Below, piece by piece: positions 1 to 13,990 of a stretch of 64,000 nt of DNA (position 1 is its first letter; each line of letters begins with the position of its first letter). The translations under genes and the position numbers were made by a program. The DNA lies in NCBI GenBank assembly GCA_030549335.1, contig CM060188.1, positions 1-64,000 on the forward strand. Direction: 5' to 3'. This DNA comes from Pontederia crassipes (lineage: Eukaryota; Streptophyta; Magnoliopsida; Commelinales; Pontederiaceae). The notes beneath the pieces were generated by a model. The model worked only from the letters and a program-made list of their open reading frames with translations. It had not been told where the DNA came from and made no database searches.

Positions 1-905
1 AAACCCTATACACTATAGCCTATACACTATACACTATACACTATACGCTATACACTAAACCCTATACACTATACCCTATACACTATACACTATATACTAT
101 ACACTATACACTAAACCCTAAACCCTATACACTATACACTATATACTATACACTATACACTATACACTATACCCTAAACCCTAAAACCTATACACTATAC
201 ACTATATACTATACACTAAACCCTAAACCCTAAACCCTATACACTATACACTATATACTATACACTATACACTATACACTATACACTAAACCCTAAACCC
301 TATACACTATACACTATATACTATACACTATACACTATACACTATACACTAAACCCTAAACCCTATACACTATACACTATACACTATACACTATACACTA
401 AACCCTAAACCCTAAACCCTAAACCCTATACCCTAAACCCTAAACCCTAAACCCTAAACCCTAAACCCTAAACCCTATACACTATACACTATATACTATA
501 CACTATACACTATACACTATACACTAAACCCTAAACCCTATACACTATACACTATATACTATACACTATATACTATACACTATACACTAAACCCTATACA
601 CTATACACTATATACTATACACTATATACTATACACTATACACTATACACTATACACTATATACTATATACTATACACTATACACTATACACTATACACT
701 ATATACTATACACTATACACTATACACTATACACTATACACTATACACTATACACTATGCACTATATACTATACACTATATACTATACATTATACACTAT
801 ACACTATACACTATATACTATACACTATATACTATACACTATATACTATACATTATATACTATATACTATATACTATACACTATATACTATATACTATAT
901 ACTAC
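1..905 (+). repeat. Telomere and telomere-variant heptamer array (chromosome end)
   Basis: The array mixes the plant telomere heptamer CCCTAAA with the variants CCCTATA, CACTATA, CACTAAA and TACTATA, nearly all in one 7-base frame. The C-rich strand reads 5' to 3' on +, as expected at a left chromosome end. Toward 905 the C-rich forms disappear and TACTATA/TATATAC dominates. Plant-type telomere is established knowledge; descent of the variants from it is inference from shared frame and single-base steps. True terminal position cannot be proven from the window alone. Confidence 0.85.
403..472 (+). repeat. Nearly pure CCCTAAA tract
   Basis: Ten heptamers in a row: three CCCTAAA, one CCCTATA at 424-430, then six CCCTAAA. 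This is the purest canonical telomere stretch seen and it is internal, with variant heptamers on both sides. Confidence 0.9.
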
Positions 906-3900
906 AAACTATAAACTACTATAATATGTACTATACTATATACTATGTAATATATATGATACTATACTATATACAATATATTATATACTATACTATATAC
1001 TATATAGTATACGATACTATACACTATGCTATATAATATATAGCATACTATACAATATACTATACTGTACTATATACATTAATATATAATATATACTATA
1101 TATTATAGTATACTATATACCTTATTATACTATATTATATATACTTGATACTATATATTATAGTATACTTTATACCATACTATACTATATTATATATTGT
1201 ACTATAATTATGCTATACTAATATACACTATACTATACAATATACTATATTCTATATACTATATGCTATATAGTATATACTATATACTATGTACTATACT
1301 ATATAATATATACTATATACTATACTTTATACTATATACTATATACCATATACTACTCTATATACAATACTATACTATACTATGCAATATACTACATACT
1401 ATATACCATATGCTACATACTATATACTATACTATAAACTATATACTATATACTATATATATATTATATACTATACAATATACTTAACTATATTATATAT
1501 TATATACTATATACTATATACTATATACTATATACTGTATACTATATACTATCATACACTACACTTGTACTATACTATACTATACTACCCTATATATTGC
1601 ACTATATACTATCTACTATACTATATACTATATACTATATACTATATACTATATACTATATACTATATTATTCTATATTATACCATATACTATAATATAC
1701 AATACACTATACTATACTATACTATACTATATACTACACAATATACTTCTATGTACTATATACTATGTACTATACTATATAATGTATACTATATACTATA
1801 CGCTATATACAATATACAATTGTATACGATATACTTTATACTATATACTATACTATACTTTATGCCATATATTATATTATATTATATACTATATACTATA
1901 CTATATACTATACTTTACTATATACTACATTATATACTATAAACTATACAATATACTATATTCTACTATACTATATACTATTCTATATACTATACTATAT
2001 ACTATATACAATAGTATACTATATACCATATACTATACTATATACTATATACGATATACTACACTATATACTATACTATACTATACTATACTATACTATA
2101 TATACTATTCTATATACTAAATACTATAAACTATATATTATACTATATACTATATACTATATGCTATAGTAAATTATATACAATATACTATATACTATAA
2201 TACATAATATGATATAAACTATACTATATCATGTACTATATAATATATACTGTACTATATATTACATATTTTAGTATATACTATATACTTATATACTATA
2301 CTATACTATACTATACTATACTATATATTATATACTATATACCATGTACTATATGCTATATATTATACTATATACTATATACTATATGCTATATATTATA
2401 CATTATATACGATATACTATATACTATATTATACATTATATACTATATACTATACTATATACTATATACTATATTATATGCCACATAGTATATACTATAT
2501 ACTTTACTATACACTATATACTATACTATACTATATACTTTATTATATAATATTCTATATACTATATACTATATTATATAATATTCCATATACTATATAC
2601 TATATACCATATACTATATACTACATACTATACTATATACCATGTTATACTATTCTATATACTATATACTATATATTATATACTATATATTATGTACTGT
2701 ATACTATATACTATATACTATATACTATATACTATACTATATGTCATATACTATACTATATATTATATATGATATATTATTATACTATATACTATACTTT
2801 ACTATATACTACATTATATACTATAAACTATACAATATACGATACTATACTTTGTACTATTCTATATACTATACTACATACTATATACAATAATATATAC
2901 TATATACTATATACAATAGTATACTATATACCATATACTATACTATATACCATATACGATATACTACACTATGTACTATATAGTACTATACTATATACAA
3001 CGCTATATAGGATATACTATACAATATATTGTACTATACTATACTCTATACTATTCTATATACTATATACTATAAACTATATTCTATACTATATACTATA
3101 TACTATATGCTATAGTATATTATATACTATATACTATATTATACTATATAATATATAATATATACTATATATTATATACTATATAATATATGCTATATGC
3201 TATATATTATATACTATATACTTTACTATACACTATATACTATATATACTATACTATACACTATATACTATATACTATAATATACTATATACTATAATAT
3301 ACTATATACTATACTATAAATTATAAACTATACTATATACTATACTACACTATATACTATATATTATATACTATATATACTATACTATATATTATAAACT
3401 ATACCATATACTTATACTATACTATATACTATACTATACAATATACTATATACTATATACTATATACTACACTATATACTATAGATTATACTATGCTATA
3501 CTACACTAGACTATACAATATATTATATACAATTTACTATATACTATATACTATATATTTTATACTATATACTATATGCAATACTATATACTATAAGATG
3601 TACTATATACAATACTACATACTATAATATATACTATATAATATACTATATATTTTATACTATATACTATACTATATATTATACTATATACTACACTATA
3701 TACTATATACTATACTATACAATATATACTATACTATGTACTATATACTATATAGGGTATACTATATACTATAAAATATACTATATATTTTGCACTATAT
3801 ACTATACTATATATTATATACTATATAGCACATGCTATACTGTATATTATAATACTATATACTATACAATATAATATACTATACTATATTATATTAGACC

Positions 3901-5640
3901 ATACTATACTATACTATACTACACTGTACTATACTATATTATATCATACTATGTTATACCATACTGTACTATGCTATACTATATACTATATTATATACTA
4001 TATTATACTATACTATACTTTATTATACTATACTATATTATACTATATTGTACTATTGTACACCATACTATGCTACAATATATTATATAATATATTATAC
4101 CATACTATATACTATATTATACAATAAACTATATACAATACCATACTGTATTATACTATATTATACTATTATACTATACTATATACTATTCTTTATACTA
4201 TATACTATATACTGTATACTATATACTATACTATATACTATATACTATATACTTAAACTATATACTTTATACAATACTATACTATATACTATATACTATA
4301 TATTATATACTATAGTATACAATATACTATATACTATATACTATATACTATATATTATATAATATATACTTTGTTATATGCCATATAATATACTATATAC
4401 CATACTATACTATACTATATACTATACTATAACTATGCTATACTAATCTACACTATACTATACAATATACTATATTCTATATACTATATGCTACATAGTA
4501 TATACTATATACTATACTATACACTATATACTATATACTATACGTTATACTATATACCATATACTACTCTATATACTATACAATATACTATATACTATAT
4601 ACTATATACTATATACTATATACTATATGCTACATACTATATTATACTACATACTATATACTATATGCTACATACTATACACTATATAATATACTATATA
4701 TATACTATATACTATACAATATACTACACTATAGTATATACTATTCTATATACTATGTAGTATATACTGTATACTATATACTATCATACACTACACTATA
4801 TTTATACTAAACTATACTATATTATACTGTACTATACTATCCTATATATTACAATATATACTATCTATTGTACTATATACTATATACTATACTATTCTAT
4901 ATTATACCATATACTATATTATACAATATACTATATACCATACTATACTATACTATACTATATACTACACTATATACTTCTATGTACTATATACCATATA
5001 CTATACTATATACTATATACTATATACGATATACTATAAACTATATACTATATACTATTGTATACGATATACTTTATACTATATACTATACTATACTTTA
5101 TGCCATATACTATACTATATACTATATACGATATACTACACTATATACTATACTATATACTACATTACATACTATAAACTATACAATATACTATACTATA
5201 CTATATACTGTTCTATACACTATACTATATACTATATACTATAATATATACTATATACTATATACAATAGTATACTACACTATATATAATACTATACTAT
5301 ATTATACTCTTCTATATACTAAATACTATAAACTATATACTATACTATATACTATATGCTATAGTATATTATATACTATAGACTATATTATACTATATAC
5401 TATATAATATAATACATAATATGATAGAAACTATACTATATCATGTACTATATAATATATACTGTACTATATATTATATATTTTAGTATATACTATATAC
5501 TATACTATAAATTATAAACTATACTATATACTATAATGCATTATATAATATACTATGCTATATACTATATACTATACACTATACAATATACTATACTATA
5601 CTATAATATACTATACTATATATTATATACTATATAATTA
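906..5640. repeat. TACTATA/TATAC satellite
   Basis: Almost only A, T and C on + with rare G. Two periods interleave: a 7-mer (TACTATA) and a 5-mer (TATAC), with occasional degenerate units. Open frames of 60-230 codons here encode only Tyr, Ile, Leu, Thr and a few related residues, which is translated repeat and not protein coding. The array stops at about 5640, where ordinary sequence begins. Confidence 0.9.
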
Positions 5641-7765
5641 TAGTTTTCATAATAATGTCAAAACGTATAGAGTATTTAATCATATAATCATAGTTGATGG
5701 TTCAAGAGGAAAAATAAATCATATATATGTTTAGTTAATGGGTTAAGCAAGCCATCAGATGATACGTAGAATGTCCTCTAAGATGTAAGATATAAGATGA
5801 TATATAGAATATTCTCTAAGATGCCTCTACGTCAGTATGATGAAAAATATTCAAGATTTTGTCTTGATCAAGTGGACCACTTATGATTTGATCATAAGTC
5901 TTATAAATGGATTAGTTCTCCTTTCCAACTTTAAAGTTATCCCGACCCTCTCCCATGTACTACAAGATATCGTTAATGCAAAGGACCATGAAATGATGCA
6001 CGAAGAAGAAGAATGATTGCTTGGCTTCTGTTTTGTTGATTGTTTTGTTTCCTTGTTTTGTTGGTTGAATTCATTCCATGGGTCTACATGCATTCATGAT
6101 ATTTGACTAAGGACTTATGTTAGGTAATGCACATAAATTGTTCTATTAATTCTGGATTAGATCATACTATGTAGCGACCTAGGATAGATACCGTTCGACC
6201 TTAACATTACTTCAAAGTGCTTCAAGATACTCAAGGAAAGAACTTGTTGTGGTAATATATAACCACTAGTCTCCTATGAAATTATATGATATGGCATTGC
6301 AAGAATCAGATCAATGTAGTCAAATAAATTATGTCTTCCACTCAAAAGCTAAATGATTATGATGATGTTTAGAGTAGGGTTACATCAAACATAGGTCATA
6401 GTGATGATCTAAATTGACCTTATAAAGATGATGATTGACATGATTCCATCACCTATTTTATCGAATCATATGATGATGCCATTATCTACGATGATGGACA
6501 ATGTTCTTAGTGATCCTATTGATCCTTACACGACATAGGTCACCCGATAAGGACGATGATCCTATGGAAATAACTTCATACCATGAAGTCCATGCTAGTG
6601 ATATTAATGACGATTGAAGATAAGATCTATTCTTCACATCGGCTAGAAACTCCTTAGGAGGATTACGTTGGGATTCCTATTTGATTCTTCCTTTTAAGAT
6701 GTATAGGTATTATGAAAAAAAAGAAGAAGAAGATAGTTGCCAGTATTGGAAAATTTAAAAGATATAGTTAGAAGTTGAGTGTCATATCGATCTCCTTTCA
6801 CGCATGACCTTGATTTTCAAAGCCCCATGACACACGAACTAAAAAAGACAAATTTAATAACTTGACAAGGGGCTTATGAGACTGATGGTCTCATTTTTAG
6901 ATGTTTCACATCTTTTGTAAAGAAGAATGACGACTCTATGAATCTAGAGATTTATTAACAAGTTGTTAAATAAAATAATCATCAAGACATAAGTGTTTCT
7001 TACCATGTAAAGATGACCTATTTAAGGCTAAGTGCTCTCAAGATCGATCTAGGGAGTGAGTACCAGTAGTTCGAGTTGCTGAAGAGGAAGTAATGAAGAT
7101 AATTTTTCCTGACAATGAATGATCACTATAAATTGAATACCCCTCAAACTTTTAGGTCCTCAAGAACATTGTGTTCAAACTATGCCCACATTTATGTAGA
7201 AAAAAATTGAAGTGTTCATCGTTTAAAAAAAAGTCCTAGGTATATTTTCTTTTAGTAGTATGCTAATATGTGACAATGAAGATAACATGAAGTTTGAAAG
7301 ATTATGAGTTCTCCATGAAGTACCATTTTGGTAAAAAATGAACTCAGTTACACATACACTCAGACACAAGTGATGCTCGCTAGGCTTCATGAGGCTGCGT
7401 ATGTAATGATGAAGAAACCAAGCATGTGAAACCCAAATGATGAAGTCCTAAAGAGAGAAGTACTAGATAAATAACATAAGCCTCGATTGCGGTCCATTTA
7501 GGAATAAGTTTTATAGGAAGTATGAGATGAATATTATAAGCCTGGGTTACGATCCATTTGAAAAGTACAAAGAAGTATAAGGATGTAACCATAAGCCTGG
7601 GTTGCGATCCATTCGGGAAGGACACAGATGTATAAGGATGAACAAATAGTAATGACATGAAACATGGAGATACGAAAATAAGTCCCAAGTACTCAGCATG
7701 TTAATGTGGAAAAAAAAGTAGAGCATCAGAAATCCTATTAGATGATGATGCATGACGTTAAGAAT
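5641..7765. other. Unassigned non-satellite segment
   Basis: Mixed-composition DNA between the satellite and the 3' remnant of a Ty3 element. Open frames are short (up to about 100 codons, minus strand) and none shows a motif I recognise. It may be decayed interior of the retroelement whose 3' end follows, or older inserted DNA. I see no tRNA, no intact coding region and no clear LTR at the left edge. Confidence 0.5.
7476..7645. repeat. Three-copy tandem repeat, 55-60 bp unit
   Basis: Three diverged copies begin with ATAAGCCT at 7476, 7536 and 7591. They share a core resembling GGGTTRCGATCCATT, followed by a stretch ending in TATAAGGATG in two of them. Function unknown. Confidence 0.7.
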
Positions 7766-8160
7766 TCGTAGACTTGACCTTAGCTGAGTATCCACATAGA
7801 TGATGCACATAGTGGAGCGCAAGGTGCAACGTCAGAAGAACAACGACGTAACCATGGTCAGAGTAGCTTGGCATTTCCATAAAGGCGATGATGCAACATG
7901 GAAACTTGAATCGGAAATGCGCCAAGAATTTCCTCATCGGTTCGGTAAGCTCCCTACGTAGTGCAAAATTCGAGGACGAATTTTTTTTAAGGGGGTAAGA
8001 ATGTAACAACCAACAAAAATATAAAAAAAAAGAGGAAAAAAAAACCAGAATTTAAACGCACGGTTGAGAGAAAGAAATAAAAAGACCCAATGCCACTCAA
8101 AGTTGGTAAAGGAAGAAGATTTAAATCTGATCTAATCAGATTTGTTTAGGAGAGAGGGGT

Positions 8161-8168
8161 CTATATAA
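8161..8168 (+). promoter_or_regulatory. Candidate LTR TATA box
   Basis: CTATATAAGA lies in the first 200 bases of the LTR, in ordinary-composition DNA rather than satellite. The younger LTRs have a TA dinucleotide run at the matching place. Transcription start not determinable. Confidence 0.4.
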
Positions 8169-8747
8169 GATGAGACCAGATTTGTTAAAACTCTTTCTCC
8201 CTTGGCAAAACTCACGAAACCCTGCCGGACTTCTGGAGCGCCGCCAGGCTGCAGGAAATCCAGCGACAAATCCCTCCTCTCCTTCATCTCAATTTCAAGG
8301 CGTGCGAAAATCTACTTGTTCTCCTCTCATCGTCTTTCGAGTGCTGTCCTTTTTACGCCCTTGCTGAAATTTCTATAGAGGGTGGCCGAGAGGAAGAACA
8401 GGGAGGAAACAGGGGCGGAATTCAAATGGATTTTTAACGAATCAAGGGTAGGATCCATCGCGACCAAGTGGGTGAATCGAAATCACCTTGCATGACCCCT
8501 GAATAATGTTAAATCATGCCCTAATCGTACAAGTAAAGAAGAAGAGGAAAAGATGGTTCAAGTTCCTTATTTTGTCTTGCTTGATTTTCTTAAATTGATT
8601 GATTGATTGATTATTTGCATGCATAATTCACTGTTTGTTGATCTATTATTATGTGATTGATCTGCTAGGAGATAGGAATTAGGTTAGATTGAGATTGCAC
8701 CGAAGAATTCACGAAATTCGAGGGTTCTGCAAGTTTTCTGGACGCCT

Positions 8748-8952
8748 ACCGGTCGACCTGTCCGTATGCATCGCGGCAACCGGTGGACCGATAACTTGCA
8801 TGCAACCGCTTTCTGCACATGTTGATCGATCGACCGATTCCTGTCACAGGTCGACCGATCCTTCCCCATCAGGTCGACCGTTCAACTGAACGGATCAACC
8901 AGCCCGCAGACAATCGGTCGATCGTTCCCCTGAACCGGTCGATCGATTTCCC
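8748..8952. repeat. CGGTCGATCGACC-type palindromic motif array inside the LTR
   Basis: At least seven variants of GGTCGACC, GATCGATCGACCG and CGGTCGATCG occur in about 200 bases. Many are self-complementary and CpG-rich. The younger LTRs carry a different palindromic array (TTACGGCCGTAA) in the equivalent middle region. Confidence 0.75.
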
Positions 8953-9890
8953 AGAAAATCTTTTATTATATTTATTAATTATTTTCCTTTTATCTAGATA
9001 TTATATATATATGATTGATCATATTTTCTGACCCCACGGAGATCCCTCACTGATTTACATGATTTACTCTGTTATTGATTTATTTCACGTTGATCCTATC
9101 GTATCGATTGAATCAAGAACAAAGAGCTACAAGTTATTAAAGCGATTAATAAGTTCAGATGAAAGATTAATGATGGGTTGCCAGTCCAAGCCAAGTGCAT
9201 CAAGATAAGGGTCGCTCCCTTGGTCATGGTTTGATCACCCATTGACCCGCACAAGGCCGTATCGTTTGCTGGGCATACACCAAGAATTAAAGGCACCTAA
9301 AGTCACCCTGATTGCTAATTAATAACCAAGATCAAGAAGCAAGTTCAAGTCAAGTCAAGTATGCCATGATTCCAAGTTTAATATATATTATTGATCCTCA
9401 TGATTCATGATATCTACTGATCTTATTCTCATTATGATACTGATATGTTATCTTTCACGTTCAAGTTAAGCATGATTATTTACCGTTGATTACTATATTC
9501 ATGTCATGCACTGTATATCATGCTGTTCCCCACTAGGCTGTAAAGCTTACGGGAGGACCTCCTCCCCTGTGTCTGATTTCCACAGGACCAGGTCAGTGAC
9601 GTGGTGGAGTAGGCGTGTGGTGATGAAGTTCTGGCGATAAGACGACACATGAACCATAGGGCTTTTAGAGTGTTATTTAGTTTTCATTTACCTTACGCAT
9701 TTTAGATTCATGATGTAGAACCTATTTTATTTTCTTAGCAATGATATAGCCACTTTTAGACTTCCGTATAATTATGCTATCTTCTTTTATTTTATTTTCT
9801 TTCCGCTGACGTGTCTCAATTTTGACTGAGATATGGTCAATATTATGGTCAAGTTATAGCATGCCGTAGCGTCTCCAGATTGGTCTTCGC

Positions 9891-9896
9891 CACGTG
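9891..9896. promoter_or_regulatory. G-box (CACGTG) near LTR end
   Basis: CACGTG sits in CGCCACGTGGCG, about 27 bases from the LTR end. It is conserved at 33445-33450, 40435-40440 and, inverted, 57644-57649. G-box is the plant bZIP/bHLH site; a role here is inferred from conservation only. Confidence 0.4.
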
Positions 9897-9922
9897 GCGG
9901 GGGTCGATTTGGAGGCATTATA

Positions 9923-10337
9923 ATACTATACTATGTACTATACTATAACTATGCTATACTAATCTACACTATACTATACAATATACTATATTATATATAC
10001 TATATGCTACATAGTATATACTATATACTATATACTATACTATACACTATATACTATATACTACACTATATACTATATACTATATACTATATACTATACA
10101 ATATACTATACTGTACTATATATACTATATACTGTACTATACATTATACTATACTGTACTATACTATACTATATACCATACTATACTATATACTATATAC
10201 TATATACTATACTATGTACTATATACTATATACTATACTATATACCATGCTATACTATACTATATAGTATATACCATACTATATACTATATACTATATAC
10301 TATATATTATAAGATACTGTATACTATATTCTATATA
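9923..10337. repeat. TATAC/TACTATA satellite
   Basis: Resumes directly after the LTR with the C-containing strand on +. No other feature seen. Confidence 0.9.
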
Positions 10338-11056
10338 TTAATGGGCATCCTACCCATCTAAATGGGTAGGACGTACCTACGACTACCTATCTCGAGAGCC
10401 GTCAAATGGCGAATGAGAGGCAGATGAAAATTCGCACGGTTCAAATAGTTTTTCATACGATGAATCCACGGTTCACTCCTTTGAACAGCGTTCGCAAATC
10501 TTTCTCCCAATGTTTCTCGTGCCCTAGCCGCCTGCCCAAGCGCCTCTCCTCTACCCCACCCGTCGCCTGGCAGACCTCGCCGCCGCCCGACCGACCTCGA
10601 TGTCGTTCGTCTTACCTGCTCATTGTGACGGGTGGTGACGGAGACAACGGTAAATGAGAAAGAGAGCTCCAGGGATGGCGGCTGTGCTTCCCTCTGCCTG
10701 CGACCAAGCAACGAAATTGCTATTTTTTCTTCTCGAAGTGGGACAGATAGAGGTACGCGAACAAGCTGGTGATCGATAACAAACAATCGATATGGGGTGG
10801 AGGCGCGATGCGAATAGTGGCAACGACCGCTGCCTTCAGCGAATACTGAGTGCCGCCTCCTTCACTATCGCCACTCCCTAGCTCGTCGTCTTTAGGGTGA
10901 ACCTCTTTCTTTCGGTGAACCGCTTGTGTGTAGAACCCAACTGGATCGATCGCTCATGAACCATGCCTTATAAGATCTGCCATTCATCCACCATCCGATG
11001 GTTCTTGAGATGGGTAGGAGCGTCCTACCCATTTAGATGGGTAGGATGCCCATTAA
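10338..11056. mobile_element. TIR element A with GC-rich cargo (non-autonomous DNA transposon)
   Basis: The ends are inverted copies starting TTAATGGGCATCCTACCC. The inverted match is near perfect for about 35 bases and continues at roughly 75-80% to about 70 bases (left 10338-10410, right about 10985-11056). The right end extends to GGATTTAATGGG when read inward. The interior is GC-rich and unlike the surrounding satellite, with no transposase. Long TIRs plus GC-rich cargo resemble Pack-type Mutator-like elements; the superfamily is inference and no clear target duplication is visible. Open frames across it (up to 142 codons) show no known domain. Confidence 0.7.
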
Positions 11057-12439
11057 ATCCTCATAGTATACTATATATCACAGTATACTATATACCATAC
11101 TATACTATACTATATACAATATACTATACTATACTATACTATACTATAACTTTGCTATACTATTCTTCACTATACTATACAATATATTATATACTATATA
11201 TTATATACTACACTATACACTATATACTATACTATATATTATATAACATATACTACACTATATACCATACTATACTATATACTACACTATATACTATACT
11301 ATATACTATATACTATATACTATATACCATAATATATAATATACAATATGATATAAACTATACTATATCATGCACTATATAATATATACTGTACTATATA
11401 TTATATACTTTACAATATACAATATATTATATACTATACTATAAATTATAAACTGTACTATATACTATACTACATTATATTCTATACTATACTATACAAT
11501 ACTACAGTAGACTATACAATATACTATATACTATAATACTATATACTATATACTATGTAATATATACTATAATATATTCAATATATTATATACTATATAC
11601 TATATACTATACGATATATATACTACACTATATACTACACTATATACTATACTATATACTATATACCATACTATACTATATATTATATACTATATATTAT
11701 AGTATACCATATACCTTACTATACTATATATCATACTAAACTATACTATACAGTATATACTATATACTATAGTATACTATATACCATACTATACTATACT
11801 ATATACTATAGTATACTATATACCATACTATACTATATACAATATATTATAGTATACTATATACCATACAATACTATAATATATACTATATACTATACTA
11901 TACTATATATACTATATACTAAACTATACTATATACTATGTATTATATACTATATACTATACTATATGCCATGCTGTACTATACTATATAGTATATACAA
12001 TACTATATACTATATAATATATATTATAGTATACTATATACCATACTATACTATACTATGTACTATATACTATACTATACTATATACTATACTATAACTA
12101 TGCTATACTATTTTACACTATACTATACAATATAGTATATAGTATATACTATATATTATATACCATAATATACACTATATATTATATACTATACTATACT
12201 ATACAATACTATACTATACTATACTATACAATACTATACTATACTATACTATACTATACTATACTATACTATACTATACTATACTATACTATACTATACT
12301 ATACTATACTATACTATATTATCCTATACTGTATACTATATACTATACTATATACTATATACTATGTACTATATACTATATACTACATATACTATATACT
12401 ATACTATAAATGCTATACTATACTATGCTATATACTTTA

Positions 12440-12497
12440 TTCTTATCAGGTTAGGGCTCGAATCGGGTCGAACCCGAACCTTTTACCGCACTACAGT
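12440..12497 (+). repeat. GC-rich island, copy 1 (type a)
   Basis: Contains CAGGTTAGGGCTCGAATCGG followed by GTCGAACCCGAACC and TTTTACCGCACTACAG, embedded in satellite and preceded by TATACTTTATTC. It has a near-palindromic centre, TCGGGTCGAACCCGA. Confidence 0.85.
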
Positions 12498-13174
12498 ATG
12501 CTATACTATAGTATATACTATACAATATATACTATATACTATATACTTTATACTATATACTATATACTATATACAATATACTATACTCTATAGTATATTA
12601 TACACTATATACAATACTTTATACTACAAACTATAATATATACTATACTATACAATACTATACTATACTATACTATATTATATACTATACGATACTATAC
12701 TGTATTATACTATATTATATAATATATACAATGTATTATACTATACTATACTACACTAGACTATACAATATACTATATACTTTATAATATACTATACTGT
12801 ACTATACTATACTATACTATACTATACTATACTATACTATACTATACTATACTATATACTATACTATACTAAACTATACTATACTATACTATATTATACT
12901 ATACTATGCTATATTATACTATACTATACTATACTATACTATACTATACCATATACTATACTATATACTTTATACTTTATACTTTATACTTTATACTATA
13001 AACTATATACTATATACAATATACTATACTATATACTATAAACTACATACTATACCATACTATATACTATACTATATACTACATACTATATAATATATAT
13101 ACTACACTATACTATACTATACTATACTATACTATGCTATATACTATACTATATACTATACTTTATTATACTAT

Positions 13175-13228
13175 ACTATACTATATACTAACTACAATAT
13201 ATATTCTGTAGTTAGTATATAGTATAGT
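13175..13228. repeat. Hairpin at satellite polarity flip, copy 1
   Basis: Arms of 21 bases (13175-13195 and 13208-13228) are perfect inverted repeats around TACTAACTAC/GTAGTTAGTA. The 12-base loop is AATATATATTCT. Left of it the satellite reads TATAC, right of it GTATA. Confidence 0.9.
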
Positions 13229-13936
13229 AAAATATAGTATAGTATAGTATATAGTATAGTTTATAGTATATAATATAGTATTTTATATATTATAGATTAT
13301 AAAGTATATCATATATAATAGTCTATAGTGTAATATATTGTATAGCATAGTATATAGTATAGTATATAATATATTGTGTAGTATACAATATATAATATAT
13401 AGTGTAGTATATAGTATAGTATAGGATATACTACTGTATATAGTATATAGTATATTGTATATTATATAGTATATTGTATATAACTATATTATATACTATA
13501 TACAATATATTATACTATACTATACTACACTAGACTATACAATATACTATATACTTTATAATATACTATACTATACTATACTACACTATACTATACTATA
13601 CTATACTATACTATACTATACTATATACTATACTATACTAAACTATACTATACTATATTATACTATACTACGCTATATTATACTATACTATACTATACTA
13701 TACTATACTATACTATACCATATACTATACTATATACTTTATACTTTATACTATAAACTATATACTATATACACTATACTATACTATATACTATAAACTA
13801 CATACTATACCATACTATATACTATACTATATACTACATACTATATAATATATATACTACACTATACTATACTATACTATGCTATATACTATACTATATA
13901 CTATACTATACTATATACTATACTTTATTATACTAT

Positions 13937-13990
13937 ACTATACTATATACTAACTACAATATATATTCTGTAGTTAGTATATAGTATAGT
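13937..13990. repeat. Hairpin at satellite polarity flip, copy 2
   Basis: Same arms and the same 12-base loop (13958-13969), 762 bases after copy 1. Confidence 0.9.

Larger units (their letters stand above)
7766..9922 (+). mobile_element. Older Ty3 (Tekay/Del-like) element, 3' remnant with LTR
   Basis: 7766-8001 matches the chromodomain end of pol, the post-coding spacer and the polypurine tract of the element at 31384-40466; 8002-9922 is its LTR. Only this 3' part is recognisable, so the element is a broken fossil. It is clearly diverged from the younger copy, including a different LTR middle, so it is older or belongs to another subfamily. The right edge abuts satellite (ATACT follows shortly). 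Confidence 0.8.
8002..9922 (+). repeat. LTR, subfamily 1 (about 1.9 kb)
   Basis: Begins TGTAACAACC just after a purine tract and ends near GGAGGCATTATA, against TGTAACGAAC...GGGGGCGTTACA in the younger family. Homology with the younger LTRs is clear from about 8390 to 8510 and from about 9110 to the end; the middle differs. Confidence 0.8.

Noticed and set aside
1197-5407. Long open frames encoding Tyr/Ile/Leu/Thr-rich proteins (also across 10-31 kb and 52-58 kb)
   Set aside because: Direct translations of TATAC/TACTATA repeats, present in several frames at once, with no domain, no codon bias and no upstream gene signals.
906-5640. Thousands of TATA boxes or promoters
   Set aside because: TATATA words are inherent to the satellite; without transcription data no single site can be called.
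8689-9031. Short frames with RSTDRP-like repeats
   Set aside because: Translations of the CGGTCGATCGACC array inside an LTR.
10358-10786. 142-codon minus-strand frame in TIR element A
   Set aside because: It runs into the inverted terminal repeat, has no recognisable motif, and a second frame on + covers the same GC-rich bases.
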